DNA of 64,000 nt from Stigmatella aurantiaca DW4/3-1. Lineage in GTDB: Bacteria; Myxococcota; Myxococcia; Myxococcales; Myxococcaceae. Below the pieces are notes generated by a model. It ran no database searches, was not told the DNA's origin, and worked only from the letters and a program-made list of their open reading frames with translations. The stretch covers positions 7,706,893 through 7,770,892 of the forward strand of contig NC_014623.1 in the NCBI RefSeq assembly GCF_000165485.1, written 5' to 3'. The position numbers were made by a program, and so were the translations under genes. This document shows positions 8,766-18,701 of the stretch, piece after piece. Each line of letters starts with the position of its first letter. Within the stretch, counting starts at the first letter, position 1.

Positions 8766-9683
8766 ATGCCAGAAGGACTCCAGCTCTCCGTCGGTGATCG
8801 AGTGGTGTACCCCAACCAGGGGGTGTGCCTCATCTCGGCCATCGAAGTGAAAGAGGTGGCCGGTCAAAAGCTCACGTTCGTCACCATGCGCCGGGAAGAG
8901 GACGGCGCGGTGGTGATGGTGCCGCAGGCCAAGGTACAGGCCATCGGCGTGCGCAAAGTGGCTGGCCCTGCCGAGGTCGAGCAGATCTACGCCTTCCTCC
9001 GGTCGGACAGTGACAAGGCCGATCTGGACTGGAAGCAGCGCGCCCGTACGAACCTGGACCGGATGACGCAGGGCGGCATCCTGGGTCTGGCCGAGGTGGT
9101 CAAGGGGCTCCAGGTGCTCAGCGAGCTGAGGCCGCTGCCCACCAAGGAGCGCGAGCTCTACGACAACGCCCGGCACCTGCTGGTCACCGAGGTGGCCGCC
9201 GCGCTGAGCATTCCCGAGGTCAACGCCGAGGACTCCATCGACATCGTCCTCTTCCCGCCGGGCAAGGAACGCCCCAAGCGCACCGTGGCGGAGTTCAAGG
9301 TGCGCGGCGAGGACGACGAGGATCTCGGGCTGGATGGGGATCTGCTGGGGCTCGACAGCGAGCTGGACCTGCCCGCCGAAGAGGAAGAGGCCCCCGCCGA
9401 AGAAGAGCCCGCCGAGGAGCCCGCCGGAGACGAGGACGAGGAGGCCGCTCCCAAGAAGGCAAAGGCCCCCGCCGAGGAAGAGGGCGCGGAGGGCGAGACG
9501 CCCAAGCGCAAGCGGGGCCGTCCGCCCAAGCCCAAGCCGGAGGGCGAGGCCGCCGAGCCCGCCGCCCCCAAGAAGCGGGGCCGTCCGCCCAAGCCCAAGC
9601 CGGAGGGCGAGGCCGCCGAGCCCGCCGCCCCCAAGAAGCGGGGGCGCCCGCCCAAGAAGAAGCCCGAGGGTGAGACCGAGTAG
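8766..9683 (+). CDS. carD: CarD, HMGA-like global transcription regulator
   Basis: 305-aa regulator. Residues 1-165 form the CarD/CdnL-type RNA-polymerase-interacting domain (LSVGDRVVYPNQGVCLIS). Residues about 180-245 are highly acidic. The C-terminus is basic, with three AT-hook cores (RGRPP) in near-identical 21-residue units. In Myxococcus xanthus CarD controls light-induced carotenogenesis and development, with an acidic region plus AT-hooks resembling vertebrate HMGA proteins. That protein has four hooks; only three are seen here. RBS GAGGGG precedes the ATG. carG follows on the same strand, the known partner. Confidence 0.96.
   Translation: MPEGLQLSVGDRVVYPNQGVCLISAIEVKEVAGQKLTFVTMRREEDGAVVMVPQAKVQAIGVRKVAGPAEVEQIYAFLRSDSDKADLDWKQRARTNLDRMTQGGILGLAEVVKGLQVLSELRPLPTKERELYDNARHLLVTEVAAALSIPEVNAEDSIDIVLFPPGKERPKRTVAEFKVRGEDDEDLGLDGDLLGLDSELDLPAEEEEAPAEEEPAEEPAGDEDEEAAPKKAKAPAEEEGAEGETPKRKRGRPPKPKPEGEAAEPAAPKKRGRPPKPKPEGEAAEPAAPKKRGRPPKKKPEGETE
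9510..9674 (+). repeat. 63-bp tandem repeat encoding the AT-hooks of CarD
   Basis: About 2.6 copies of a 63-bp unit (21 codons) that begins with the codons for KRGRPPK. The first two copies are almost identical at the DNA level. The last is shortened and swaps Pro for Lys after the hook. In-frame gain or loss of units would change the number of DNA-binding hooks without breaking the gene. Confidence 0.85.
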
Positions 9684-9750
9684 TGAGTCGACTCCGAGGA
9701 GCCAAGGGCGCCCACCGCCCTCCCGGCTCCCTCCGCCGAGGTGATTGCCC

Positions 9751-10263
9751 GTGATTCGCGTGGTAACGCTGGACCCCTACGATGACAAGGTGCTGGCCAA
9801 GTTCAGCCGCACGCTCTACACGGCGTTCGGCGTGGGCAGCGAGAACTCCGGCAGCGTGGAGTTGCCCGCCGGGCTGTCCGACCCCCTGGATGCCGAGAAG
9901 GTGCTGGAGCAGGTGAAGGGCGTCCGGGCCTACAAGGACGACAAGGTGCTTTTCCTGACCTCGCGCAAGCTGAAGGAGCGCCCGCTGCCAAGCGGCACGG
10001 CGCCCACGCACGGCTTCGCGCGCTTCGGCAAGGACCGCGCCATCATCTCCACCCACGGCCACAAGGACCTCGAGGCGGGGCTCAAGGCCGTCTCCCGGCA
10101 CGCGCTGCACCAGTTGGGGCACCTGTGGGAGCTGCACCACTGCCTGGATCCGCGCTGCTCCATGTACCCGCCCTGGACACCTTCGTTCGCCGCGGGCGAA
10201 GCGAGCTTCTGTACCTTCTGCCGTGAGAAGAGTGAGCAGAAGATCCGCCTTGCCAAGTCTTAG
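9751..10263 (+). CDS. carG: CarG, zinc-binding partner of CarD
   Basis: 170-aa protein related to archaemetzincins. The C-terminal zinc region reads HQLGHLWELHHC, then CSM and FCTFC. The HExxH catalytic Glu is replaced by Gln, as reported for M. xanthus CarG, which has no protease activity but forms a complex with CarD needed for its actions. I place the start at GTG 9751, six bases after GAGGTGA; TTG 9745 would abut that RBS. The gene follows carD by 67 bp and is probably cotranscribed, although an imperfect hairpin (GGAGCC...GGCTCC) lies between. Confidence 0.93.
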   Translation: MIRVVTLDPYDDKVLAKFSRTLYTAFGVGSENSGSVELPAGLSDPLDAEKVLEQVKGVRAYKDDKVLFLTSRKLKERPLPSGTAPTHGFARFGKDRAIISTHGHKDLEAGLKAVSRHALHQLGHLWELHHCLDPRCSMYPPWTPSFAAGEASFCTFCREKSEQKIRLAKS

Positions 10264-11200
10264 CCGCACGCTGCGCGCCCTCCCCTTGCTGGAGCTGGGG
10301 GGGCTGCTGCTCGTCGCGCTGCTGTGCCTCGTCTTCCAGCTGCGTCTGCCGGGCCGGCTGCCCACGGAAGCGGACCACCGCGCCGTGCGAGAGCACCTCC
10401 AGGCCCAGCTGCGCCCGGGGGACGCCGTGCTGCTCTTTCCCTGGTGGACGGAGCGCGCCCGGCTGTACCTGCCCCCGGAAGTCCCCGTGTACGGCTACTG
10501 GGGCTCGGACCGAGACGACCTCCGGGCCCACCCCCGCATCTGGGTCCTGGGACAGCCCGAGCTGCCCCGGGCGAACGAGGCGGGTTTCCGCGAGGCATTC
10601 CTGCCAGGCCGCACCGTGGCCGGAGACACCCTCCAGGCCGGTACGCTCACGCTGACGCCTTACACGAATGGCCGTTACCGGCCGCTGCGCTGGTCCGCCA
10701 CCCAGGCCTTCGCGAGCGCCCGCGTCTACCTGGAGTCCCCCGACGGCCCGCGCCAGCCGTGCCCCTTCAACGGCCAGGCGTACCGGTGCCCGGGGCCTCC
10801 CTACCTTTATATGGCGCCCGAATGGCACGAGCTCCTGTACGAGCCCCGCCGCTGCCTGTGGATGCACCCACCGGGCGGGGCGGGAAGGCTGGTGGCGGAA
10901 TTCGATGGGGTGCCAGGCGGTACGGGGCTCCGGCTGGAGGGCGGCATCCTCACCGAGTTCGCCGTGCGCAAGTCGCCCTCCCTCAGCACCACGCTCATGG
11001 GCGTGGACGACGCCCAGAGCAGGGAGCGGCTGCTGGAGATCGCGCTGCCCCCGGGCCTCGTGGGGGTGCAGCGGGCAGAGCGGACCCTGCCCCCGGGTGA
11101 GCCTCGCACCGTGAAGGTCTGGACCCAGGCCACCAACGCCGAGAGCCGGCAGGTGTGCCTGGACGTGTTCGCCCTGGGGCCCACGGCAGGGGGATCGTGA
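10223..11200 (+). CDS. Single-pass envelope protein of unknown function
   Basis: Up to 325 aa, with a Leu-rich TM segment near residues 21-42 (LLELGGLLLVALLCLVF) and a large C-terminal domain outside the membrane. Its first part (AVLLFPWWTERARLYLPPEV) recalls the extracytoplasmic domain of large glycosyltransferases, so it may be a detached accessory of the next gene, but no family is recognised. Start uncertain: GTG 10223 overlaps carG by 41 bp, and GTG 10232 is an alternative. Its stop overlaps the next ATG by one base (TGATG), so the two are coupled. Confidence 0.65.
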   Translation: MRRVSRRSALPSLSRTLRALPLLELGGLLLVALLCLVFQLRLPGRLPTEADHRAVREHLQAQLRPGDAVLLFPWWTERARLYLPPEVPVYGYWGSDRDDLRAHPRIWVLGQPELPRANEAGFREAFLPGRTVAGDTLQAGTLTLTPYTNGRYRPLRWSATQAFASARVYLESPDGPRQPCPFNGQAYRCPGPPYLYMAPEWHELLYEPRRCLWMHPPGGAGRLVAEFDGVPGGTGLRLEGGILTEFAVRKSPSLSTTLMGVDDAQSRERLLEIALPPGLVGVQRAERTLPPGEPRTVKVWTQATNAESRQVCLDVFALGPTAGGS

Positions 11201-13038
11201 TGCTGGGACGGGCTCCCACGCGGGACGAGCGGCGCCTGGCCTGGGCCCTGTGGCTGCTGGCCTTCGTGGCCCTGCTGCTCGCCGAGCGCGCGGTGGGCTT
11301 CGTGCGGGACGAGGGCATCTACTTCGCCGCCTCGGAGAGCTACGCGAACTGGTTCCGGCTGCTCTTCCGCGACCCCGCCACGGCGCTCACGGACGCGGCC
11401 ATCGTCCGGGCGTACGACATCAACCACGAGCACCCGGTGCTCATGAAGCAGCTCTTCGGGCTGTCCCAACTGCTCTTCCACGAGGGGCTGGGGTGGCTGC
11501 GGCCCGCGACCGCCATCCGCCTGCCGGCGCTCGCCATGGCGGCGTCGATCCCCCCGCTCCTGTTCCTGCTGGGCAGCGCCCTCTACGGCCGCGCGGCGGG
11601 ACTCTTCGCCGCCCTCTCCTTCCTGCTCATTCCCCGCCATGCCTTCAACGCGGAGCTGGCCTGCTTCGACATCCCCGTGGTGGCGATGTGGCTGCTGGTG
11701 GTCTACGCCTTCTGGCGGGCCCTGGAGGACGGGCGCTGGGGCTTCGGGTGCGGGGTGATTTTCGGACTGGCGCTCGCCACCAAGCACAACGCGCTCTTCC
11801 TGCCCTTCGTCGTCACCCCCTTCGCGCTCTGGCGCGCGTGGAAGCAGAGCACGGGGTTGCCGGCGGCGCGCGAGGGGCTCTGGCGCTTCGTGGGGCTGTT
11901 CGCGGCGGTGGCGCTGCTCTACGGGCTGCTCTTCGTGGCGCTGGGGCCCGAGGGGTTCCAGCGGAAGTTCTTCCTCCTGAGCCCTCACGTGCTGCTCTTC
12001 GGGGCGCTGGGCGCGGGGGCAGCCTGGGTGCTCCTGGGGCTGCACCGCGCCAGCGCGCCCACCGCCCGGGCGCTGCTGCCCATCGCCACCCTGGCGATGT
12101 TCGGCCCGGTGCTCTTCTACCTGCACTGGCCCTACCTCTGGCACCACCCGGTGGAACGGACGGCCTGGTACCTGGCCTTCCACGCCCGGCACGAGCACTA
12201 CCCGTGGTTCTACCTGGGCCAGCTCCTCCGGGCACCGCCCTTCCCCCTCGAATACGTGCTGGTGAAGACGGCGCTCACGGTGCCCACGAGCCTCTTCGTC
12301 CCCATGGTGACGGGCTGGCTCACGGTGGTGGGCCGCGGCCTGCTGAGCCTGTCCTCCCGCACGCGGGCCTGGGTGCAACGGCCATCCACCGCCGAGGCCC
12401 TGGTGGCCGTCAACGCGGTCGCCTCCATCCTCATCATCAGCCACCCCCAGGTGCCGCACTTCGGCGGGGTGAAGCACTGGATTCCCTCCATGGCGTTCCT
12501 GGGCCTCCTGTCGGGGGCCGCGGTGGTGCGCGGCTGCACCGCCCTGCTCGAGCGGCTCCGGGCGCGGCGTCCCACCCTGCCCTCCTGGACGGTCGAGGCC
12601 CCCGTGTTCGCCCTGCTCATGCTGCCGGCGCTGCTGGGGCTCGTCCGGGTCTTCCCCTACGGCACGGCCTTCTACTCGGAGCTGGCGGGGGGCGTGCCCG
12701 GGGCGGCCTCCCTGGGCATGCAGCGGCAGTTCTGGTCCAGCCATGTGACGGGCGTGCTGCCGTGGATCAACGCGCACGCCAAGCCCCACGCGCGGGTCTA
12801 CTTCCACGAGGTGACGGGCTACTCGGTCCTCGACTACCAGCGCAACGGCATGCTGCGGCAGGACATCCAGCCGGTGTGGAGCCCCGCCGAGGCGGACATC
12901 GTCGCCTACCAGTACCACCAGGAGTTCCGCCACCAGGAGCTGGAGATCTGGCAAGCCTTCGGCACGCAGACGCCCGTGACGGGGCTCTATGTGGACGAGA
13001 CCCCGCACATCATCGTCTACCAACGGCCGGGCACGTGA
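11200..13038 (+). CDS. GT39-like (ArnT/PMT type) membrane glycosyltransferase
   Basis: 612-aa polytopic protein with about ten hydrophobic segments. The first extracytoplasmic loop has the family's acidic motif (FVRDEGIYFAAS) and DINHEHPVLMKQLFG, which resembles the DxEHPPL region of ArnT- and PMT-type enzymes using polyprenyl-phosphate sugars. The C-terminal periplasmic part (FHEVTGYSVLDYQRNGM) is soluble. The likely role is transfer of a sugar from an undecaprenyl-phosphate donor to a protein or lipid outside the inner membrane; the acceptor is unknown. Start ATG 11200 overlaps the preceding stop. Confidence 0.85.
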   Translation: MLGRAPTRDERRLAWALWLLAFVALLLAERAVGFVRDEGIYFAASESYANWFRLLFRDPATALTDAAIVRAYDINHEHPVLMKQLFGLSQLLFHEGLGWLRPATAIRLPALAMAASIPPLLFLLGSALYGRAAGLFAALSFLLIPRHAFNAELACFDIPVVAMWLLVVYAFWRALEDGRWGFGCGVIFGLALATKHNALFLPFVVTPFALWRAWKQSTGLPAAREGLWRFVGLFAAVALLYGLLFVALGPEGFQRKFFLLSPHVLLFGALGAGAAWVLLGLHRASAPTARALLPIATLAMFGPVLFYLHWPYLWHHPVERTAWYLAFHARHEHYPWFYLGQLLRAPPFPLEYVLVKTALTVPTSLFVPMVTGWLTVVGRGLLSLSSRTRAWVQRPSTAEALVAVNAVASILIISHPQVPHFGGVKHWIPSMAFLGLLSGAAVVRGCTALLERLRARRPTLPSWTVEAPVFALLMLPALLGLVRVFPYGTAFYSELAGGVPGAASLGMQRQFWSSHVTGVLPWINAHAKPHARVYFHEVTGYSVLDYQRNGMLRQDIQPVWSPAEADIVAYQYHQEFRHQELEIWQAFGTQTPVTGLYVDETPHIIVYQRPGT

Positions 13039-13147
13039 CGCGGCGTACCAAAGTTCTCCAGCAGACGGACCCTCTCCCCTGGGATGCGGCTCTGGCGGGG
13101 AGATGAACGCAGCGGACATAAATTGGTCCCAACAAGGGAGGGGACAC

Positions 13148-13705
13148 ATGACGCGATGGCCATGGGCCGCGGCAGTGCTGGTGCTGGGAGTGGGCTGTAC
13201 CCGGGAGGGCAAGGACGGGTCCTCGGCGCGGGCGGAGATCCGGCGCGTGAGCGGCTCGACGATGGAGGTCGTCCCGAACGACGGCCAGCTCCCCTATTGC
13301 CTGCTCTACACGGTGTCTCAGAAAGGCGTCATCCGGCAGCTCACGATGACGCGCGAGAACCGCTCCATCAAATGCGAGACGGGCCGTCCCATCGCGAACA
13401 CCAGCTTCCGCATCCCGGCGCAGGAAGGGCCGGTGAAGGTCTACGTCATCTTCTCGGATCAACGCATCCCAGCGGGCTCCGTGGCGCAGCAGCTCTACGA
13501 GCTGCGAGATCGCCCCAACGTGTCCGGCATGGACTTCCGCCTCCACGGCCAGGCGTTCGTGGAGCAGTTGGAATTCACCCCCGAGGAAGATGGCGCCCCC
13601 GTCACGGGGGGCGTCGTCGGCGAGCAGGGCGAGGTAGCAGGAGGTACGGAGGCCGCTCCTTCCGAAGCCACGGGCGGTTCTCCCCCGGACGACGGCGGCA
13701 CCTGA
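13148..13705 (+). CDS. Lipoprotein of unknown function
   Basis: 185-aa protein with a lipobox (VLVLGVGC, Cys18). ATG 13148 follows a strong GGGAGGGG, so I reject the longer frame from 12989. The mature part has an all-beta look (LYTVSQKGVIRQLTMTREN) with a basic Cys-containing segment, then a low-complexity Gly/Glu/Pro tail. No known domain recognised. It is 109 bp after the glycosyltransferase and 93 bp before the SAH riboswitch. Confidence 0.7.
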   Translation: MTRWPWAAAVLVLGVGCTREGKDGSSARAEIRRVSGSTMEVVPNDGQLPYCLLYTVSQKGVIRQLTMTRENRSIKCETGRPIANTSFRIPAQEGPVKVYVIFSDQRIPAGSVAQQLYELRDRPNVSGMDFRLHGQAFVEQLEFTPEEDGAPVTGGVVGEQGEVAGGTEAAPSEATGGSPPDDGGT

Positions 13706-13798
13706 GCCCCCGGAGGGCCAAGACACCGGGGGCTTGAACGCCCCCTTGCCCCAGCTCCCTCTGGAGAAATGGGCCCGCTTGCGCTAGCGTGGCCGTCC

Positions 13799-13860
13799 AA
13801 CCTGAGGAGCGCTGCAACGGGGACTTCCCGCCAGGCTCAGGTTCATGTAACGGCGCTCGC
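13799..13860 (+). ncRNA. SAH riboswitch in front of ahcY
   Basis: The element matches the S-adenosylhomocysteine riboswitch in sequence and fold. Stem P1 pairs AACCTGAG (13799-13806) with CTCAGGTT (13836-13843). The conserved GGAGCGCTGCAACGG follows P1, an internal CGGG/CCCG hairpin comes next, then CCAGGCTCAG. GAGCGC (13807-13812) pairs with GCGCTC (13853-13858), forming the pseudoknot. These riboswitches turn on ahcY when SAH accumulates. The gap to the ahcY ATG is 75 bp and holds the AGGAGC ribosome site. A CTAGCGT box (13784-13790) just upstream may be the -10 element. Confidence 0.88.
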
Positions 13861-13935
13861 TGACTCGTGGCTGGAGGCCCGGGTGGCGAGCCCGCCCCCC
13901 ACGTCCCCCAGCTCCGTCTTTCTCAGGAGCAACGC

Positions 13936-15351
<1,416 letters not shown>

Positions 15352-15371
15352 TCCGCGCCGGTGTGCCTCCA

Positions 15372-15412
15372 GGCCCCTGCCCCCACCTCCGGGGGCGGGG
15401 GCCTTCTCATTT
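15372..15412 (+). terminator. Intrinsic terminator after ahcY
   Basis: A 13-bp GC stem (15372-15384 with 15391-15403, one T-G wobble) around an ACCTCC loop, followed by the T-rich TTCTCATTT. It lies 20 bp after the ahcY stop. Confidence 0.8.
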
Positions 15413-15605
15413 CAAGCGCCCGTTTTGCCTGGCGGACACGGCCCTCGCTCAGCGGGGCAGGCTTGCGCGCCTGACACCATCGAGAACCCACCAACAGGGC
15501 GCTAAAACCCACCTCTCTCCCTTTCATTGGATTTCCTGGATAGGCACAACAGAGGACGTGGGGGGGACTCCACCGCGCTGTGTCTCGCTTGAAAGGAAAT
15601 CCGCG

Positions 15606-16703
15606 ATGAGCAAGAGCCTGGGGAGCCGTCTTCGTGGGCTGTGGGGTGCATGGGTGGGCGTGTGCCTGCTGGGCGCGTGTGGCACGCCCCAGGACGCGCT
15701 CGACGAGGCGTCCGCCTTGAGTGCACCGGAGGCGGCTCCCGGCGAAATCGCCGTGCACCTGTCCTCCGGGACATCTCCCTTCGGCGTCGAGGACGAGGTG
15801 ACCCTCACCCTCTCGCTCACCAACGTCTCCGCCCATCCGGTCCGCCTGCTCTCCTGGCACACCCCAGCGCAGGGGCTCACGGAAGACCTGCTCGCCATCA
15901 CGTTCCACGGCATCCCCGTCGCGTACACCGGCCCCCACTACAAGCGCGCCGCCCCCCAGCCCGGGGACTTCCTCACCCTGGCGCCCGGCGAAAGCCTCAC
16001 ACGCACCGTGGCGCTCTCCGGCATCTATGATTTGTCCCGCGGCGGCAACTACTCCCTGCGCTACACGGGCCCGAAGGACACCACCAGCCCCGAGGGCCCC
16101 GCGGCCTTCCAGTCCAACAAACTCATCCTGTGGATCGACGGCCGGCCAGACCCCCAGGACGCTGCCCTCGAGCAGGCCATCACCCCCTTGGGGCTCTCGT
16201 ATCGCCAGTGCTCCAGCAGCCAGCAGTCCAACATTGCCCAGGCGGTCAACTCCGCGAAGACCCTGGCCGGCAAAGCGGTGACCTACCTCTCCGACACCCA
16301 GCCCTCCAACACACCGCGGTACAAGACCTGGTTTGGCAGCTACACCAGCACGGGCTGGAGCACGATGAAGGCCCACTTCAGCACCCTCAAGGCAGCCTTC
16401 AACACCAAGCCCGTGGTGATTGACTGCAGTTGCACCAGCAACGCCTATGCATACGTGTATGCCAACCGGCCCTACACGATTTACGTCTGCAATGCCTTTT
16501 GGGGCGCCCCGCTGACCGGCACGGACTCCAAGGCCGGCACCCTGATCCACGAGATGAGCCACTTCACCGTCGTGGCGGGCACCGATGACCATGCGTATGG
16601 CCAGAGCGCCGCCAAGAGCCTGGCGATGTCTCAACCTACCCAGGCCCGGGACAACGCGGACAACCACGAGTACTTCGCCGAAAATACACCCGCGTTGCGA
16701 TAA
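15606..16703 (+). CDS. M35 (aspzincin)-like metalloprotease lipoprotein, copy 1
   Basis: 365-aa exported zinc protease. The signal ends in a lipobox (CLLGACG). Residues about 40-175 form a beta-sandwich N-domain (LLSWHTPAQGL, YKRAAPQPGDFLTLAPGESL). The C-terminal protease domain has HEMSHFTVVAGTDDHAYG, combining HExxH with the downstream GTxxDxxYG aspartate ligand typical of deuterolysin and peptidyl-Lys metallopeptidases. RBS AAAGGA lies before ATG 15606. Copy 2 follows at 183 bp. The proteases probably act on extracellular or prey protein; maturation by removal of the N-domain is expected from the family. Confidence 0.9.
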   Translation: MSKSLGSRLRGLWGAWVGVCLLGACGTPQDALDEASALSAPEAAPGEIAVHLSSGTSPFGVEDEVTLTLSLTNVSAHPVRLLSWHTPAQGLTEDLLAITFHGIPVAYTGPHYKRAAPQPGDFLTLAPGESLTRTVALSGIYDLSRGGNYSLRYTGPKDTTSPEGPAAFQSNKLILWIDGRPDPQDAALEQAITPLGLSYRQCSSSQQSNIAQAVNSAKTLAGKAVTYLSDTQPSNTPRYKTWFGSYTSTGWSTMKAHFSTLKAAFNTKPVVIDCSCTSNAYAYVYANRPYTIYVCNAFWGAPLTGTDSKAGTLIHEMSHFTVVAGTDDHAYGQSAAKSLAMSQPTQARDNADNHEYFAENTPALR

Positions 16704-16886
16704 CCTTTACACCCAGACAACATTCCTCTGCCCCGGCCAGATCGTTTGCGTTTCAAACAGCCTCCGGGGTTATGCCGGTAACAATAATAAATATTGCTTT
16801 CTGAGAATACTTGCCTTCTCCTCTTGCCCTAGCGGAACGCGAGAGCCGGTCCGCATCGCCGTGCATCCCCCGAAAGGAAGTCCCCG

Positions 16887-17990
16887 ATGAGCAAGAACCT
16901 GGGTGGTCGTCGTCTTCAGTGGCTGGTGGGCGCAGCTGCCAGCGTGTCCCTGATGGGTGCCTGTGGCGCCCCGCAAGACACGCTCGAGGAGTCCGCGGAG
17001 CTGGGCGCCCCGGAGGCCACGGCGGGAGAGATCTCCGCGCACCTGTCTGCCGGCACTTCTTCCTTCGCCGCCCAGAGCGCGGTGAACGTCACCATCACCC
17101 TGACCAACGTCTCCAACCGCTCCGTCAGCCTGCTCTCCTGGCACACCCCCGCGGACGGCCTCAAGGATGACCTGCTCACCGTGACGCTCAACGGCGCCGC
17201 CGTCGAGTACACCGGCCGCCACTACAAGCGCCCCGCCCCGAGCGCCCAGGACTTCATCACGCTGGCCCCCGGCCAGAGCCTCACGCGCACGGTGGAGCTC
17301 TCCGACGCCTATGATCTGTCCCAGAGCGGCCACTACGCCGTGAGCTTCTCCGGCTCGCACCACGCCGCCAGCCCCGCGCTCCTCAACTCCTTTGCCTCCA
17401 ACAGCGTCTCGCTGTGGATCGAAGGCCGCCCGGGCCACCAGGACTCCCTCGAGGCACAGGACGTCCGCGCCCAGGGCGTCTCCACCTCGACCAACTGCAG
17501 CGCGACCCGGAAGACGACCATCACCAGCGCGTTCTCTTCCGCCCAGACCCTGGCCAACAACTCGGTCAGCTACCTGACCAACACCACGCCGGGCAACACC
17601 GCGCGGTTCAAGACCTGGTTCGGCACCTACACCAGCGCCAACTGGACCACGGCCAAGACCCACTTCAACGCCATCAAGAGCGCCCTCGACACCAAGTCGG
17701 TGGTCGTCGACTGCGGCTGCACGGACAGCTCCTACGCCTACGTGTATCCGGCCTCGCCCTACAAGATCTACGTGTGCAACGCGTTCTGGAACGCGCCGCT
17801 GACGGGCACGGACTCCAAGGCCGGCACCCTGATCCACGAGATGAGCCACTTCACCGTGGTCGCGGGCACGGATGACCACGCCTACGGCCAGAGCGCCGCC
17901 AAGAGCCTGGCGATCTCCAGCCCCACGCGCGCCTTGGACAACGCCGACAGCCACGAGTACTTCGCCGAGAACACTCCCGCACAGAATTAA
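16887..17990 (+). CDS. M35 (aspzincin)-like metalloprotease lipoprotein, copy 2
   Basis: 367-aa tandem paralogue of the preceding gene with the same order: lipoprotein signal (SLMGACG), beta-sandwich N-domain (LLSWHTPADGL, YKRPAPSAQDFITLAPGQSL) and protease domain with HEMSHFTVVAGTDDHAYG. The last 60 residues are almost identical to copy 1, while the N-domains differ more. ATG 16887 follows GAAAGGAAG. The 183-bp upstream gap is distinctly AT-rich (AACAATAATAAATATT), so this copy probably has its own promoter. Confidence 0.9.
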   Translation: MSKNLGGRRLQWLVGAAASVSLMGACGAPQDTLEESAELGAPEATAGEISAHLSAGTSSFAAQSAVNVTITLTNVSNRSVSLLSWHTPADGLKDDLLTVTLNGAAVEYTGRHYKRPAPSAQDFITLAPGQSLTRTVELSDAYDLSQSGHYAVSFSGSHHAASPALLNSFASNSVSLWIEGRPGHQDSLEAQDVRAQGVSTSTNCSATRKTTITSAFSSAQTLANNSVSYLTNTTPGNTARFKTWFGTYTSANWTTAKTHFNAIKSALDTKSVVVDCGCTDSSYAYVYPASPYKIYVCNAFWNAPLTGTDSKAGTLIHEMSHFTVVAGTDDHAYGQSAAKSLAISSPTRALDNADSHEYFAENTPAQN

Positions 17991-18022
17991 CGCGGCCCAG
18001 ACAGTTCTCAGGTAGTGAGCAG

Positions 18023-18052
18023 CGGGGGCGGAAACGCCCCCGTTTTCTTTTT
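18023..18052 (+). terminator. Intrinsic terminator after the second M35 gene
   Basis: Perfect 8-bp stem CGGGGGCG/CGCCCCCG with a GAAA tetraloop, then TTTTCTTTTT. It separates the protease pair from the following lipoprotein gene. Confidence 0.9.
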
Positions 18053-18089
18053 GGCGGCTGCGCCCCCCGGGGCACCGCCCGGAGGCTCG

Positions 18090-18683
18090 ATGAACCGGAG
18101 ACATGCCTGTTGGATGGCGCTGTCCTGCCTGACGTTGGGAGCGGGCGCGTGTGCCTCTCGCAAGGAGGAGACAGCCCCTCCGGCCCCTTCCCCGCAAGAG
18201 ACGGCGGCCCCCACGGCCCCGGAAGCCCAAGGAAACACCATGGCCCCTCCCCTGACGTGCGAGATGAGCGTGCCCCCCCGGGTGAAGGCGGGCAGCCCCG
18301 TGGAGCTCCGCTTCAAGCTCAGCAACCCCACCTCGCGGACCCTGTACCCCCTGAACTGGCACACCCCCTTGGAGGGGCTGCGCAACAACTTCCTGGATGT
18401 GACCCGCGACGGCGTCGAGATCCCCTACCAGGGCCCGATGATGAAGCGCGGCGATCCGAGCGCGGAGGCCTATGTCGCCATCGCCCCGGGCGCCTCCCAG
18501 GAGGCCCAGATCGAGGTGTCGCTCGCCTACGACTTCACCCAGCCTGGCAAGTACCGCATCGCGTTCCGGGGAACCTTGATGGACCTGGTCACCTCCCCGG
18601 GCGACGTGCCCCGGAAGCTCGGCCAGTTCCAACCCGTCGAGGTGCGCTGCCCGGCGGTCGAGACGACGATCACCCCGGGCTGA
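18090..18683 (+). CDS. Lipoprotein homologous to the N-domain of the adjacent M35 proteases
   Basis: 197-aa protein with a lipobox (LTLGAGAC) and an Ala/Pro linker. A single beta-sandwich domain follows that matches the protease N-domain piece by piece: FKLSNPTSRTLYPLNWHTPL, then a MKRGDPSAEAYVAIAPG segment and YDFTQPGKYRIAF, where the proteases have LLSWHTP, YKRPAPSAQDFITLAPG and YDLSQSGHYAVSF. There is no HExxH, so it cannot be a protease. It could be an inhibitor or chaperone protecting the producer's envelope. ATG 18090 has GGAGG ahead. A terminator upstream implies separate transcription or read-through. Confidence 0.8.
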   Translation: MNRRHACWMALSCLTLGAGACASRKEETAPPAPSPQETAAPTAPEAQGNTMAPPLTCEMSVPPRVKAGSPVELRFKLSNPTSRTLYPLNWHTPLEGLRNNFLDVTRDGVEIPYQGPMMKRGDPSAEAYVAIAPGASQEAQIEVSLAYDFTQPGKYRIAFRGTLMDLVTSPGDVPRKLGQFQPVEVRCPAVETTITPG

Positions 18684-18701
18684 GCCGCCCGCGCCAGGGG
18701 C

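Noticed and set aside
10807..13212. 801-aa minus-strand frame opposite the glycosyltransferase
   Set aside because: Composition (Gly/His/Gln/Arg-rich) is shadow-like, and the plus strand encodes a convincing membrane enzyme.
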